From contig CM063502.1 of the NCBI GenBank assembly GCA_032207245.1, forward strand, positions 50,598,617 to 50,662,616: a stretch of DNA of 64,000 bases, read 5' to 3'. Positions 58,601 to 64,000 of the stretch are shown here, in pieces. The DNA comes from Pardosa pseudoannulata (lineage: Eukaryota; Arthropoda; Arachnida; Araneae; Lycosidae). The stretch's first letter is position 1; every line of letters starts with the position of its first letter. The notes beneath the pieces are model-generated. The model did not search any database, was not told the origin of the DNA, and worked only from the letters and a program-made list of their open reading frames with translations. The position numbers and the translations under genes were made by a program.

Positions 58601-61593
58601 CCAAAGAATTAATAAATTAACATCGATATTCTACATCACTTCCAATCTGTAAGGGCTCAAATGCCACGCTGGAAACTTCATGCTTGTTAGCGGGACAACA
58701 TTTCATAACTGGCTACTTTTCGTACTATTCTTCAAATAGGAGAGAGGTACCAGTATGAAATAATATGCATAGTTTAATTAAATTTTAGTTGCTTAAAGTA
58801 GTTGGAAATCCCTGTGTTATAAAATACATTTCTGGGGATCATCACTATTTGTACATGCAAGAATGAGAAACATAACACACATGGTCACAAACATTAGGAA
58901 GTAGGAAATCAAAATAGAAAAGTAGCTTTTTTAAAGGTTAAGGAAATTAAATGTAAACAAAAAGGTACCCTACCTACAAAAAGCTATCCTATGTATGGTC
59001 ACAAACATTAGGAAGTAGGAATTCAAAATAGAAAAATAGCTTTTTTAAAAGTTAAGGAAATTAAATATAAACCAAAAGGTATCCTACAAAAATGTATCCT
59101 AAAAGGTTCCCTGGTTTTCAAATTGAATTTTGAAAACGATCACTTAACAGTGTCAGTTTATTTGAATTAATATCGGCAAACGGGAAGAAAACAAATTACT
59201 TAAAGACAAACCAAAATTAATAATATAATCAAAGTAAAGTTTTATAAGGTATATTTTAGAGTAAGTATTTGGAATGTCCAACCCCATCAATCAATGAATC
59301 ACCAACTCAGCTAATGCCAATCTGAGAAGATAAAGCAATGGGAAATTTGCCGAATCGAGTTCTGTACTCATTTTTTAATGAATTCGTCAAAGTAAAATCT
59401 TAAAAGCTATGAATTTTTCTTCCAAATAGATTTTACGGGATGCAGAATTATCCTCGTGAACACATGTGGTGTGCGGTCCGTAAGTTGGCTATCTATGTTC
59501 TTAACACTGCATTCAAATCACACAGTTATACAACAAAATGCATCCTGAAGGCATGTCTGAATATATCATTAATTTTTGCTTTAAAAATCAGTTCAGGGTT
59601 TATTTTTCTTTGTAAACTTTTTATCGGTAAAAAAAAGTAAAATCAGTAAAAATCAGGGTAACGATAATTATCCAGTTTAAGTGATACGCATGAAAAACAA
59701 TTAAAGAGAAAATAATTAAAGATCAAAATAAATTTAAAGACTTGTGTAACAATATTTAAAGACGATTTCAAATTTCCCCTTTCAATATTTACATTTTTAA
59801 TACTCATATCACCTTTTCATGGCTAAATTTTAACTCTTAAAAAGTAAACCTCTAGCCACTATCCTGCCGTTATTTTTGCTTTTTGTTCGGTTTTTTAAAG
59901 ATTGTATTTTTAAGCTTAAACGAAGAAAATATATTTTATGTTACCTGACATATTTTAAAGAATTATAAGTCTACAAATTTCGAAGTCATAAAATATCATA
60001 ATAATGATCATTATGCATTTTTTGTAATGTTAATGAGAAACAATGAAAATAATAATATCAAGATTATCAAAATAAATTTATAGCCTTATTTAAAAATATT
60101 CAAAATTATTCGCGCATTTTGAATGCGAACATCTTCCTTTACAATGTTTTTAAAATATTCTCATCTCATTTTCACAACTATATTTTGACTTTAAAAATCT
60201 TTTATTTTTTAAAAATATTTGTAAATTTCCCTGCTTAAAAAAAATCTTTAAAAATCATGGTAACAATTATCCGTTTATAGTAATATGTTTGAGAAACAAT
60301 GAAAGAGATAAACGTACAATTTTATTAACATAGTATTTTATTATCATCATCTATGTGAAAAACCTGGGAATAAAACAAAAATACTCTGTACTTGTTTCTC
60401 ATTTCCTTCCTGTGTCTTGTGCGGGATCCATTCAATTCTTAAATTTACTCTTTATTTACTAATTCCGTTTAGAGAATATTCAAAACTACTGATTCTTTGT
60501 CACATACAGTATCGCCATCTATGTGCAAGATATGAAAACAAATTCAACACATTCACCACGGATTATTGTTCTTGGCTATGTTCTAGTCCCGGTAATGATT
60601 TAACTCTATAATAAACTGATTATACACTAATTTTGCTGTAAACAGAGCTAGCAAAGTTAGGTCTTTTTCTATAATGTTAATTTTGCTTTAAAAAGAGCAA
60701 GCAAAATTAGTGATTCTTCTTCTTTTTTTTTATTCCTCTGAACAAGTTCTTTACTCTACTTGTTAGGTAGAACATAATATTTTTATGAAAAAATACATGA
60801 CACAAAAAGATTCCATTTTACAAAAAGCGTTCAACATCTAGTTCCAGATTGAGACAATTATGCTGATCTATGACTAGGGTACATTTTGGGGAAAAACGTT
60901 TAAACTTCAAATATATACTAGTTACTAGTTGTTCTAGGATAGTTTAGAAACTACAAAAATCCAAGTAAGACACTATAATAAAAGTTAGACTAAGGAAATA
61001 ACTTTGTGTTATGAGTCAAAATTTATAAAATTTCGTATCATTGTGCTCGTGACAAGTGATATTCTGTGGCTTCTCGTAACAAATTGAAATAAAAGATAAA
61101 AATCTATAGTAAAAGTTATATGCTAATTTAATTTTGCTTCTATGTTTTGGAGAAAAAAAGAGTGCTGAAAGCTCAGAGTGTGTCTATAACAGTCAAAAGA
61201 TTAAGAAAATAACATCTATAACCTAAATACTACCCTAAAATCTATTACATCAGTGAGTAATACATGAAAATGCGTCGTGATGAAATGTCAGAATGTGTTA
61301 CAGAAATTTGTTAAAATGTTATTTAATCTTAAAAATTAATGTTTTCTTAAATTAGCCTTCAGGTTTTGATTATATAAAGATATTTATTAGTTATCTTATT
61401 GCTGATGCATTTCTTACCTCAGAGGCTTAATAAATGATACGTTTGCAGCACAATGAAACACAATCGATACATCTTGACAAACCTTATACAGGTCTTCTGA
61501 ATTCATGCCGAGATTATCATGTGAAATATCTCCTGGTACTACGATGACTTTCTTAAGGATATCTGGACACTGCTCTCTGATTTTGTGGAAAAT
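40094..61593 (-). CDS. FAR: Fatty acyl-CoA reductase, ten exons, 5' partial
   Basis: Minus-strand exons 61418-61593, 57669-57741, 57463-57569, 52908-53085, 52316-52360, 50102-50220, 47564-47803, 46006-46135, 43757-43881 and 40094-40172 join in phase to 423 residues and a stop. FARs reduce fatty acyl-CoA to fatty alcohol with NADPH, usually at ER or peroxisome membranes, for waxes, ether lipids or cuticular hydrocarbons. Seen here: [17 protein letters not shown] (Rossmann domain), [17 protein letters not shown], the catalytic Tyr/Lys motif [35 protein letters not shown], a FAR_C region ([20 protein letters not shown] and following) and a hydrophobic tail ([16 protein letters not shown]). About 60 N-terminal residues, including the GxxGxxG nucleotide-binding loop, lie beyond the right edge. 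The frame looks intact. The paralogue within this expanded family is not determined. Confidence 0.92.
40582..42879 (+). mobile_element. hAT transposon, near full length, 8 bp TSD
   Basis: Termini are CAGGGGTAGGCAAC (left) and the inverted CAGGGGTCGGCAAC (right), 13 of 14 identical. CCCTACGC occurs on both sides (40574-40581 and 42880-42887), a perfect 8-base target duplication, which is diagnostic of hAT elements. GCGCCC motifs recur near both ends in direct orientation (about 40600 and 40622; 42818 and 42846). The element sits in the last intron of FAR, on the opposite strand to that gene. Its single transposase gene is interrupted twice. Confidence 0.95.
40876..42719 (+). pseudogene. hAT transposase, BED-finger type, two lesions
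   Basis: From [20 protein letters not shown] it shows a BED-like zinc finger (CICLLCN...HFKTVH), a helical region, [15 protein letters not shown] (first catalytic acid region), then [10 protein letters not shown] (second), [26 protein letters not shown], and a C-terminal dimerisation region near 42500-42640 ([33 protein letters not shown]) to the stop at 42717-42719. Lesions: TGA at 41536-41538, and a frame change at a run of eight A (41656-41663), after which the protein continues in another frame. It resembles the hAT family that gave rise to vertebrate ZBED and GTF2IRD2-type genes. Only two visible breaks, one in a homopolymer, suggest recent loss or even assembly error. Confidence 0.93.
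42888..43756 (-). other. FAR last intron, remaining part
   Basis: No element recognised. Slightly less AT-rich than the FNBP4 introns. Without the hAT insertion and its duplication this intron is about 1.3 kb. Confidence 0.5.
43757..43881 (-). CDS. FAR: FAR exon (C-terminal domain)
   Basis: Acceptor TGTCTTTCAG and donor GTAAGT; phase 0 in, phase 2 out. It reads [19 protein letters not shown], then [13 protein letters not shown] with the split codon, part of FAR_C. Confidence 0.85.
45164..45589 (-). pseudogene. Tc1 transposase N-terminal fragment
   Basis: Starts [20 protein letters not shown], followed by [20 protein letters not shown] (helix-turn-helix) and [20 protein letters not shown] (second DNA-binding helix set). 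The frame shifts near 45290, after which the expected [14 protein letters not shown] motif is readable in the next frame only. The DDE catalytic domain is absent. Confidence 0.85.
45164..45816 (-). mobile_element. Truncated Tc1-like transposon
   Basis: The right end carries GAGCCAAAACATTATGATCA (minus strand, about 45783-45805), a terminal motif typical of arthropod Tc1 elements, with TA dinucleotides just outside (45817-45820). The 5' untranslated part and the first third of the transposase follow. Sequence left of about 45164 is ordinary intron, so the 3' two-thirds and the second terminus are gone. Confidence 0.8.
46006..46135 (-). CDS. FAR: FAR exon
   Basis: Acceptor TTTTCAG and donor GTAAGT; it completes an Arg codon and leaves in phase 0. 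[20 protein letters not shown] then [20 protein letters not shown]: the conserved start of FAR_C. Confidence 0.9.
46136..47014 (-). other. FAR intron with possible old DNA-transposon fragment
   Basis: Around 46640-46770 the sequence (GCATAAGGGCCAGAGGTGAA, TTGACAGAGGTGGCGGATGT on the minus strand) recalls internal parts of arthropod Tc1-type elements, but no frame or terminus supports it. The rest is AT-rich. Confidence 0.3.
47015..47115 (+). repeat. Interspersed repeat R, copy 2
   Basis: TTTGGTTTGGAGAGCTACGG to CTGCTGTTTAAAGCCG matches the block at 18297-18390, also on the plus strand. A shortened third copy lies at about 48664-48735. Confidence 0.6.
47120..47150. repeat. Perfect hairpin, 13 bp stem
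   Basis: CCAGATATATTGC and GCAATATATCTGG are separated by five bases (TATAA). It lies between repeat R and the SINE. Confidence 0.9.
47190..47488 (-). repeat. SINE family S, minus-strand copy with tRNA-like head
   Basis: Read on the minus strand it starts with an A-box TAGCTCAGTCGG and, about 40 bases on, a B-box-like GAGTTCGAGGC, followed by a body homologous to 18765-19055. The tRNA-like promoter marks it as a SINE. The body does not match a family I can name. Confidence 0.8.
47564..47803 (-). CDS. FAR: FAR exon (central)
   Basis: 240 bases, phase 2 in and phase 2 out, donor GTAAAA. It reads [38 protein letters not shown] and [20 protein letters not shown]: the linker between the Rossmann domain and FAR_C, with the conserved aromatic and proline pattern. 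Confidence 0.9.
47804..50101 (-). other. FAR intron with decayed repeats
   Basis: AT-rich to about 48540. From 48541 to about 49560 GC rises and the sequence looks like layered old repeats: a shortened copy of repeat R (48664-48735) and unassigned blocks near 48960-49070 and 49200-49450. The 91-residue minus-strand frame at 49171-49446 has no recognised domain and lies in this repeat-like block. Confidence 0.4.
50102..50220 (-). CDS. FAR: FAR exon
   Basis: Acceptor TATTTTAG and donor GTATGT; phase 0 in, phase 2 out. [20 protein letters not shown] then [15 protein letters not shown]: the conserved PVD-VVN motif of the FAR Rossmann domain. Confidence 0.92.
50637..50831. mobile_element. Miniature inverted-repeat element
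   Basis: GGCTGCTACTCACAG (50639-50653) and its exact reverse complement CTGTGAGTAGCAGCC (50815-50829) bound a non-coding interior of higher GC with a TGACGTCA-like site (50681). The first bases, CAGGGCTGC, recall hAT termini, but the right end diverges there and no clear target duplication was found. Confidence 0.75.
51152..51286. mobile_element. MITE copy 1, possibly Harbinger-type
   Basis: It begins CGGGCCGGTCTC and ends GAGAACGGCTC, with long internal inverted ends (GTCGTTTAACGGCTAACC / GGTTAGCCGTTAAACGAT). TTA occurs on both sides (51149-51151 and 51287-51289), consistent with a 3-base PIF/Harbinger target duplication. Confidence 0.7.
51435..51570. mobile_element. MITE copy 2, possibly Harbinger-type
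   Basis: It begins GGGCTGGTCTCC and ends GAGACCGGCCT, flanked by TAA (51432-51434 and 51571-51573). It shares AACGCCAACCAATGG and GTTTAAACAGAGATTAATC with copy 1 in the same orientation. Confidence 0.7.
52316..52360 (-). CDS. FAR: FAR exon (45 bases)
   Basis: Fifteen codons, phase 0 at both ends, acceptor TTTTAG and donor [21 protein letters not shown]. It matches the family position after GPLPG, where the sequence usually reads W.D...G..G. Confidence 0.85.
52361..52907 (-). other. FAR intron with TA microsatellite
   Basis: Contains a 75-base TA tract (52606-52680). Otherwise no features seen. Confidence 0.6.
52606..52680. repeat. (TA)n microsatellite
   Basis: About 37 uninterrupted TA repeats, followed by a short CACACA. 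Confidence 0.98.
52908..53085 (-). CDS. FAR: FAR exon with catalytic Tyr/Lys
   Basis: Acceptor GTCTTCTAG and donor GTGAGT; phase 2 in, phase 0 out. [17 protein letters not shown] contains the YxxxK catalytic pair of the extended SDR fold, followed by [17 protein letters not shown], the family's RPSIV motif. Confidence 0.95.
53086..54660 (-). other. FAR intron, unclassified repeat-like DNA
   Basis: From about 53280 to 54620 the GC content is above the intron background and the text looks like old mobile-element sequence, but I see no frame, terminus or partner copy. It precedes two tandem arrays. Confidence 0.35.
54661..55176. repeat. Tandem repeat, three units of about 174 bases
   Basis: Units start at 54661, 54836 and 55009, each near AAATGATACGG. 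Shared landmarks are CTTAGCGTCTAACTCATC, ATAGACATTTTATTAATTAA and TAATGTATAAAGGA. The units differ at many positions, so the array is old. Confidence 0.9.
55177..55564 (-). other. Spacer between tandem arrays
   Basis: AT-rich with nothing recognised. Confidence 0.4.
55565..55940. repeat. Degenerate tandem repeat, about 130 bases, three units
   Basis: Units at roughly 55569, 55695 and 55830 share ATTTTACTGGAGAATACGG-like starts, a CCG/CCCTTTATAATCA-like middle and GCCATGAAA(G)GGGCATTGTA-like ends. Confidence 0.75.
56169..56204. repeat. Palindrome CACCCTGTATATAT
   Basis: CACCCTGTATATAT (56169-56182) and its exact reverse complement (56191-56204) are separated by eight bases, and a further TATACCCTGTA follows. 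The ACAGGGTG motif is common at ends of arthropod DNA transposons, so this may be two fused termini. Confidence 0.8.
56240..56830. other. GC-rich island, unclassified
   Basis: Markedly richer in GC and CpG than anything around it. A 75-codon plus-strand frame (56351-56578, [20 protein letters not shown] onward) has no recognised domain. It could be the LTR/leader of a retroelement or another repeat; no matching termini were seen. Confidence 0.35.
56874..57398. mobile_element. piggyBac-like miniature element with TTAA duplication
   Basis: TTAA flanks both ends (56870-56873 and 57399-57402). Termini are CCCTTTATATTCTGA and the inverted CCCTTTTTATCCTGA, 13 of 15 identical. The 525-base interior has no transposase frame. 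GTACCGTCAGGA occurs twice near the right end (57317 and 57378), a likely subterminal binding repeat. TTAA target sites and CCC(T/A)-type ends are defining for piggyBac. It lies 60 bases from a FAR exon. Confidence 0.85.
57463..57569 (-). CDS. FAR: FAR exon
   Basis: Acceptor TATTTTTAG and donor GTAAGT; phase 0 in, phase 2 out. [20 protein letters not shown]: the conserved STAY.NC-type motif of the family. Confidence 0.92.
57669..57741 (-). CDS. FAR: FAR exon
   Basis: Acceptor TTCTTTGCAG and donor GTAAGA; phase 2 in, phase 0 out. It reads [20 protein letters not shown] then KKIE, matching the helix with the N..GT...L.LC pattern in FARs. The intron to the next exon is only 99 bases. Confidence 0.9.
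58882..59100. repeat. Tandem duplication, 114-base unit
   Basis: TGGTCACAAACATTAGGAAG starts at 58882 and again at 58996; the two units run closely alike through TAGCTTTTTTAAA and AAGGTA.CCTAC. Confidence 0.92.
59600..60320. repeat. Degenerate repeat, about three units
   Basis: Motifs AAAAATCA.GGTAAC.ATTATCC and TGAGAAACAATGAAA recur near 59650, 60030 and 60255-60310, with related AT-rich text between. Unit borders are not clear. Confidence 0.5.
60625..60713. repeat. Nested inverted repeat
   Basis: CACTAATTTTGCT (from 60625) pairs with AGCAAAATTAGTG (to 60713), and the interior holds a second, slightly altered pair (AGCAAAGTTAG, TTAATTTTGCTT), making four half-sites. Confidence 0.75.
61418..61593 (-). 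CDS. FAR: FAR exon (first in window)
   Basis: Acceptor TTTTCTTCTAG precedes 61593; donor GTAAGA; phase 0 in, phase 2 out. [20 protein letters not shown], then [16 protein letters not shown], the FAR-specific form of the NNAG-region motif. The sequence upstream to 64000 shows no exon with the GATGFLG-type loop. Confidence 0.93.
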
Positions 61594-61742
61594 CTAGAAG
61601 AAAAGGAAAAAATTAAAGCAATTTTTGCATTTAGATATAACAGCGTATTAAGTGTTTATAAAGTACTATCGTTTTTAAAATATTTTTCTTACGATAACTT
61701 TCATTATAGTTTGTGATATGAGAAATGGGAAGGAAATTATAT

Positions 61743-62690
61743 TACTACACTCATGTTCAAAATTAAGAGAATTTGAATATTTTGTCGAATTTCATGAAAA
61801 TAACTGAACGAAACGAAAAAAAACACTGCTTCGATAAAAAAGTACAAATCTTGCACGTTGAATACGTAAACGTATACATATGTGTGTACATGGAGCCAAT
61901 AGAGCAACAGACTTTAATAAGCGCGTCTGACAAAACACGTTTTTCGTTCGTTAGCACAGTTCGCCATTTTTTTAAAGCAGTCGGTTAAGTTCAAATTCTA
62001 ATAGTACAAAAAATGATTAACCACGAGCTCTTATGTGGTGGAATAGGTTGGTGAATTGTGGTGAGGCTAAAAGCAGTCCAATCTGCAGATTTGAAGAAAG
62101 TTCAATTTAGCTCGCACAACTTGTGCAATGTAGGGAAACTGTTCCAGGATACCGGATCCATTGAGAGAAACACTGGCCAAGGTCGTCCAAGAGCCAAGAC
62201 AATCATATAAGATCGCCATTTATCCATTATAGCGCTGCGTAACAGGGGTGTTACAACTTCTCAGTTCTTTCGTTACTCCTATGTGGCTACAGGAACCTGA
62301 GTTTCATAGGTGACTGTTTCCAAAAGACTTCATGAGAGAGGCTTGGTTGAAAGACCTGCTATTTGCTTGCCTCACTTCTACGAATAGGCGAGTCTGTGTA
62401 GAGTGGTGCAGAGAGCATAGAGATTGGAGTATGGATCAATGGGCATCCGTTCTCTTCACTGATGATTCCCAGTTCATCGTAACCATCGATTCTCGGCGTA
62501 CGTTCATATAGAGAGAATCGGGGACCCACTACCTGCCTTCCAATGTCCGTGAAATCGACCATTATGTCGCCGATTCTGGTCTGGGCAGTCATTATGCTTG
62601 ATGGCCGCATCACATCTCTCTATGTCTTTTAAAAAGACACAGTGACTGCTGTGAGGTATGGATCTTGAGCCTACCAACCCCGGTAAAGAA
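61743..62690 (+). mobile_element. Decayed Tc1-like transposon
   Basis: The left end carries a TGTTCAAAATTAAGAGAA motif typical of arthropod Tc1 termini, followed by a decayed transposase. No right terminus was recognised. It lies within 150 bases of the first FAR exon in the window, inside the intron that must connect to the missing 5' exon. Confidence 0.7.
62014..62690 (+). pseudogene. Tc1 transposase remnant
   Basis: Pieces are readable in all three frames: KLFQDTGSIERNTGQGRPRA (second DNA-binding part), RHLSIIALRNRGVTTSQ, SKRLHERGLVERPA, LFTDDSQFIVTI (first catalytic acid region), THYLPSNVREIDHYVADSG and KDTVTAVRYG. At least five stops or frame changes separate them, so it is long dead. 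It is from a different Tc1 lineage than the 45 kb copy. Confidence 0.8.
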
Positions 62691-62938
62691 AAGGAACCAG
62701 TAATGGGGGGATTATTTTAAAGTTGGTTGAAAATAAAAGTGACAAAAATTTTGGAGGAATACAATTATTTACACTGTTTGAAAATTGCCAAAGAACAAAT
62801 GGTATTTAGCAATGTAGAGTTCTCGAAATCCAACCGAGTATAATAGAATTAAATGTAGAGAACATGGTACGGCAGGACCTGGTAGCTGAAAAAAAATTAG
62901 TGCAAGGCAGCTTTTTATTTATTTGATAGTTCAGGCAG

Positions 62939-63253
62939 TTAGCTGTTTGACGAAAGTAACACTGTAGGTTCTTGAAGTAATTTCTGTGAGATTTCGTATG
63001 GTATGGCATTAAGTGCAAAATATAAGATATCATTTGGGTAGTTACGATCGTAGGAGGCAGCTAGCTGATGGATGTAACCGTAGGATGGCTTGATTAGGTC
63101 AAAGTTGTTACAAAAATGTGTCAAAATGTGTCGCTGAAGGTTGAAATGCTGTGAAAAAGAATGCCAGTACTCGTGGAAGGAAAACCTTATCTCAAGTGGA
63201 TATATATGCATGTCTAATGACGAAAAGGAACAAAAATCTTGATGTTTTTGCAA
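62939..63253 (-). other. Unassigned open frame, 104 codons
   Basis: The minus-strand frame MQKHQDFCSFSSLDMHIYPL onward is rich in aromatic residues (FHEYWHSFSQHFNL, YDRNYPNDILYFALN), with GC above background. The composition looks like former coding sequence, perhaps a retroelement gag or a transposon gene, but I recognise no domain and see no splice or terminal context. Confidence 0.25.
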
Positions 63254-64000
63254 CCACGTACGCTTGTACTGCTAAAACTAATTTTTGTCAATTAAATCAG
63301 GCTAGTTTGTATGCACGGAAGCCTGTTTAATGCATTTTACAGAAACTATGCCATAGCCGGGAAACATTGTTTTGGTGTAAAGAATATCGTAAATTCAGCA
63401 AATTCAGCAAATCAGTAAATTCAGCAGCAATGGTCATTAAAGATACTTTAATGGTTAATGGCACTTAATTTTATTACTCCAATCATTATAAAAGTTCCGC
63501 CATCTTTCAATTGAACAGAACGTTCTTGCTCTCGGCATATTCCTAAAACCTAACGTTATAAGAATATCATCGCTGTTGTATTAAATAGAAATTTGTAATC
63601 ATTAAATTCAAATTCATATTTTAAAGCCTTATTTTGATTTTTGCTTAATTTAAATATAAAAGAAAACGCTGCATTCTATTTATAATTTTATGCATATATT
63701 AGAGTGTTTTTCTTTTATTTTCGACTGCATTCGCATATGAGTTTTGAATCATTTTCAATAAAAATTCTTACAACTATATTTTGTGTATGAAAAATAAAAA
63801 AATTAAAGATTTAATTTCTATGGAAATTTTTGCAGAAAAATTCCACATGCTCTCTTTATATACATTGACAGTGAAAATTTCTCCACTATTTATTTAAAAT
63901 CTCTTCTTAACCACATAAATCTTTAGGTGGGCCAAATCTGGTCTGTGTAGTTTACCCATCACTAATTTAAACCAGTAATTACACAATAAAGAAGGGAGGT
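63254..64000. other. Right-edge AT-rich DNA
   Basis: No exon or element recognised, apart from a short AAATTCAGC repeat (63391-63430). The missing FAR 5' exon is not here. Confidence 0.45.

Larger units (their letters stand above)
57742..61417 (-). other. FAR intron with local duplications
   Basis: A 3.7 kb AT-rich intron with no coding signal. It carries a 114-base tandem duplication (58882-59100), a loose repeat region (59600-60320), a hairpin pair (60625-60713), and a shared motif TGTCTATAACAG.CAAA at about 58590 and 61182. Confidence 0.55.

Noticed and set aside
58882..60320. CRISPR-like spaced repeats
   Set aside because: The units are long, adjacent and degenerate without unique spacers, and the genome is eukaryotic.

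Overview
This 64 kb window comes from an AT-rich, intron-rich animal genome. The transposon types (BEL/Pao, Gypsy, hAT, piggyBac, Tc1, tRNA-headed SINEs) and the form of the fatty acyl-CoA reductase fit an arthropod, probably an arachnid. That placement is inference: nothing in the sequence fixes the species. Two host genes converge tail to tail and a dense layer of mobile elements fills the space in and around them. No bacterial-type features, CRISPR arrays, rRNA genes or intact tRNA genes were seen.

Region 1 (1-6.4 kb) is transposon debris. It starts inside a BEL/Pao retrotransposon (end of pol plus 3' LTR, to about 2714), continues through featureless AT-rich DNA with one tRNA-like SINE scrap, and ends with a broken piggyBac transposase on the minus strand (about 4690-6253).

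Region 2 (6.8-28.1 kb, plus strand) holds ten coding exons, all joining in phase, that I identify as formin-binding protein 4 (FNBP4): acidic N-terminal part, helical segment, WW domain, poly-proline block and basic C-terminal motif. The 5' exon or exons with the start codon lie outside what I can recognise. Its introns carry a SINE, a solo Gypsy LTR and several long TA microsatellites.

Region 3 (28.1-40 kb) lies between the two genes. It contains an internally deleted Gypsy element with both LTRs and target duplication, a pair of splice-bounded plus-strand open segments that may be the end of an unrecognised gene, and a roughly 700 bp terminal-inverted-repeat element.

Region 4 (39.6-61.6 kb, minus strand) holds ten exons of a fatty acyl-CoA reductase (FAR), in phase from the mid Rossmann domain to a C-terminal hydrophobic tail and stop. 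The first exon or exons, with the nucleotide-binding glycine motif, are beyond the right edge. Its introns hold a nearly complete hAT element with perfect 8 bp target duplication, a truncated Tc1 element, a SINE from the same family as the FNBP4-intron copy, a composite palindrome carrying two miniature elements, two tandem-repeat arrays, and a piggyBac-like miniature element flanked by TTAA. Region 5 (61.7-64 kb) holds a decayed Tc1 element and an unassigned open frame.

FNBP4 links formin-driven actin assembly to WW-domain contacts. FAR makes fatty alcohols for waxes and ether lipids. Nothing suggests the two genes are functionally coupled; they are simply convergent neighbours.
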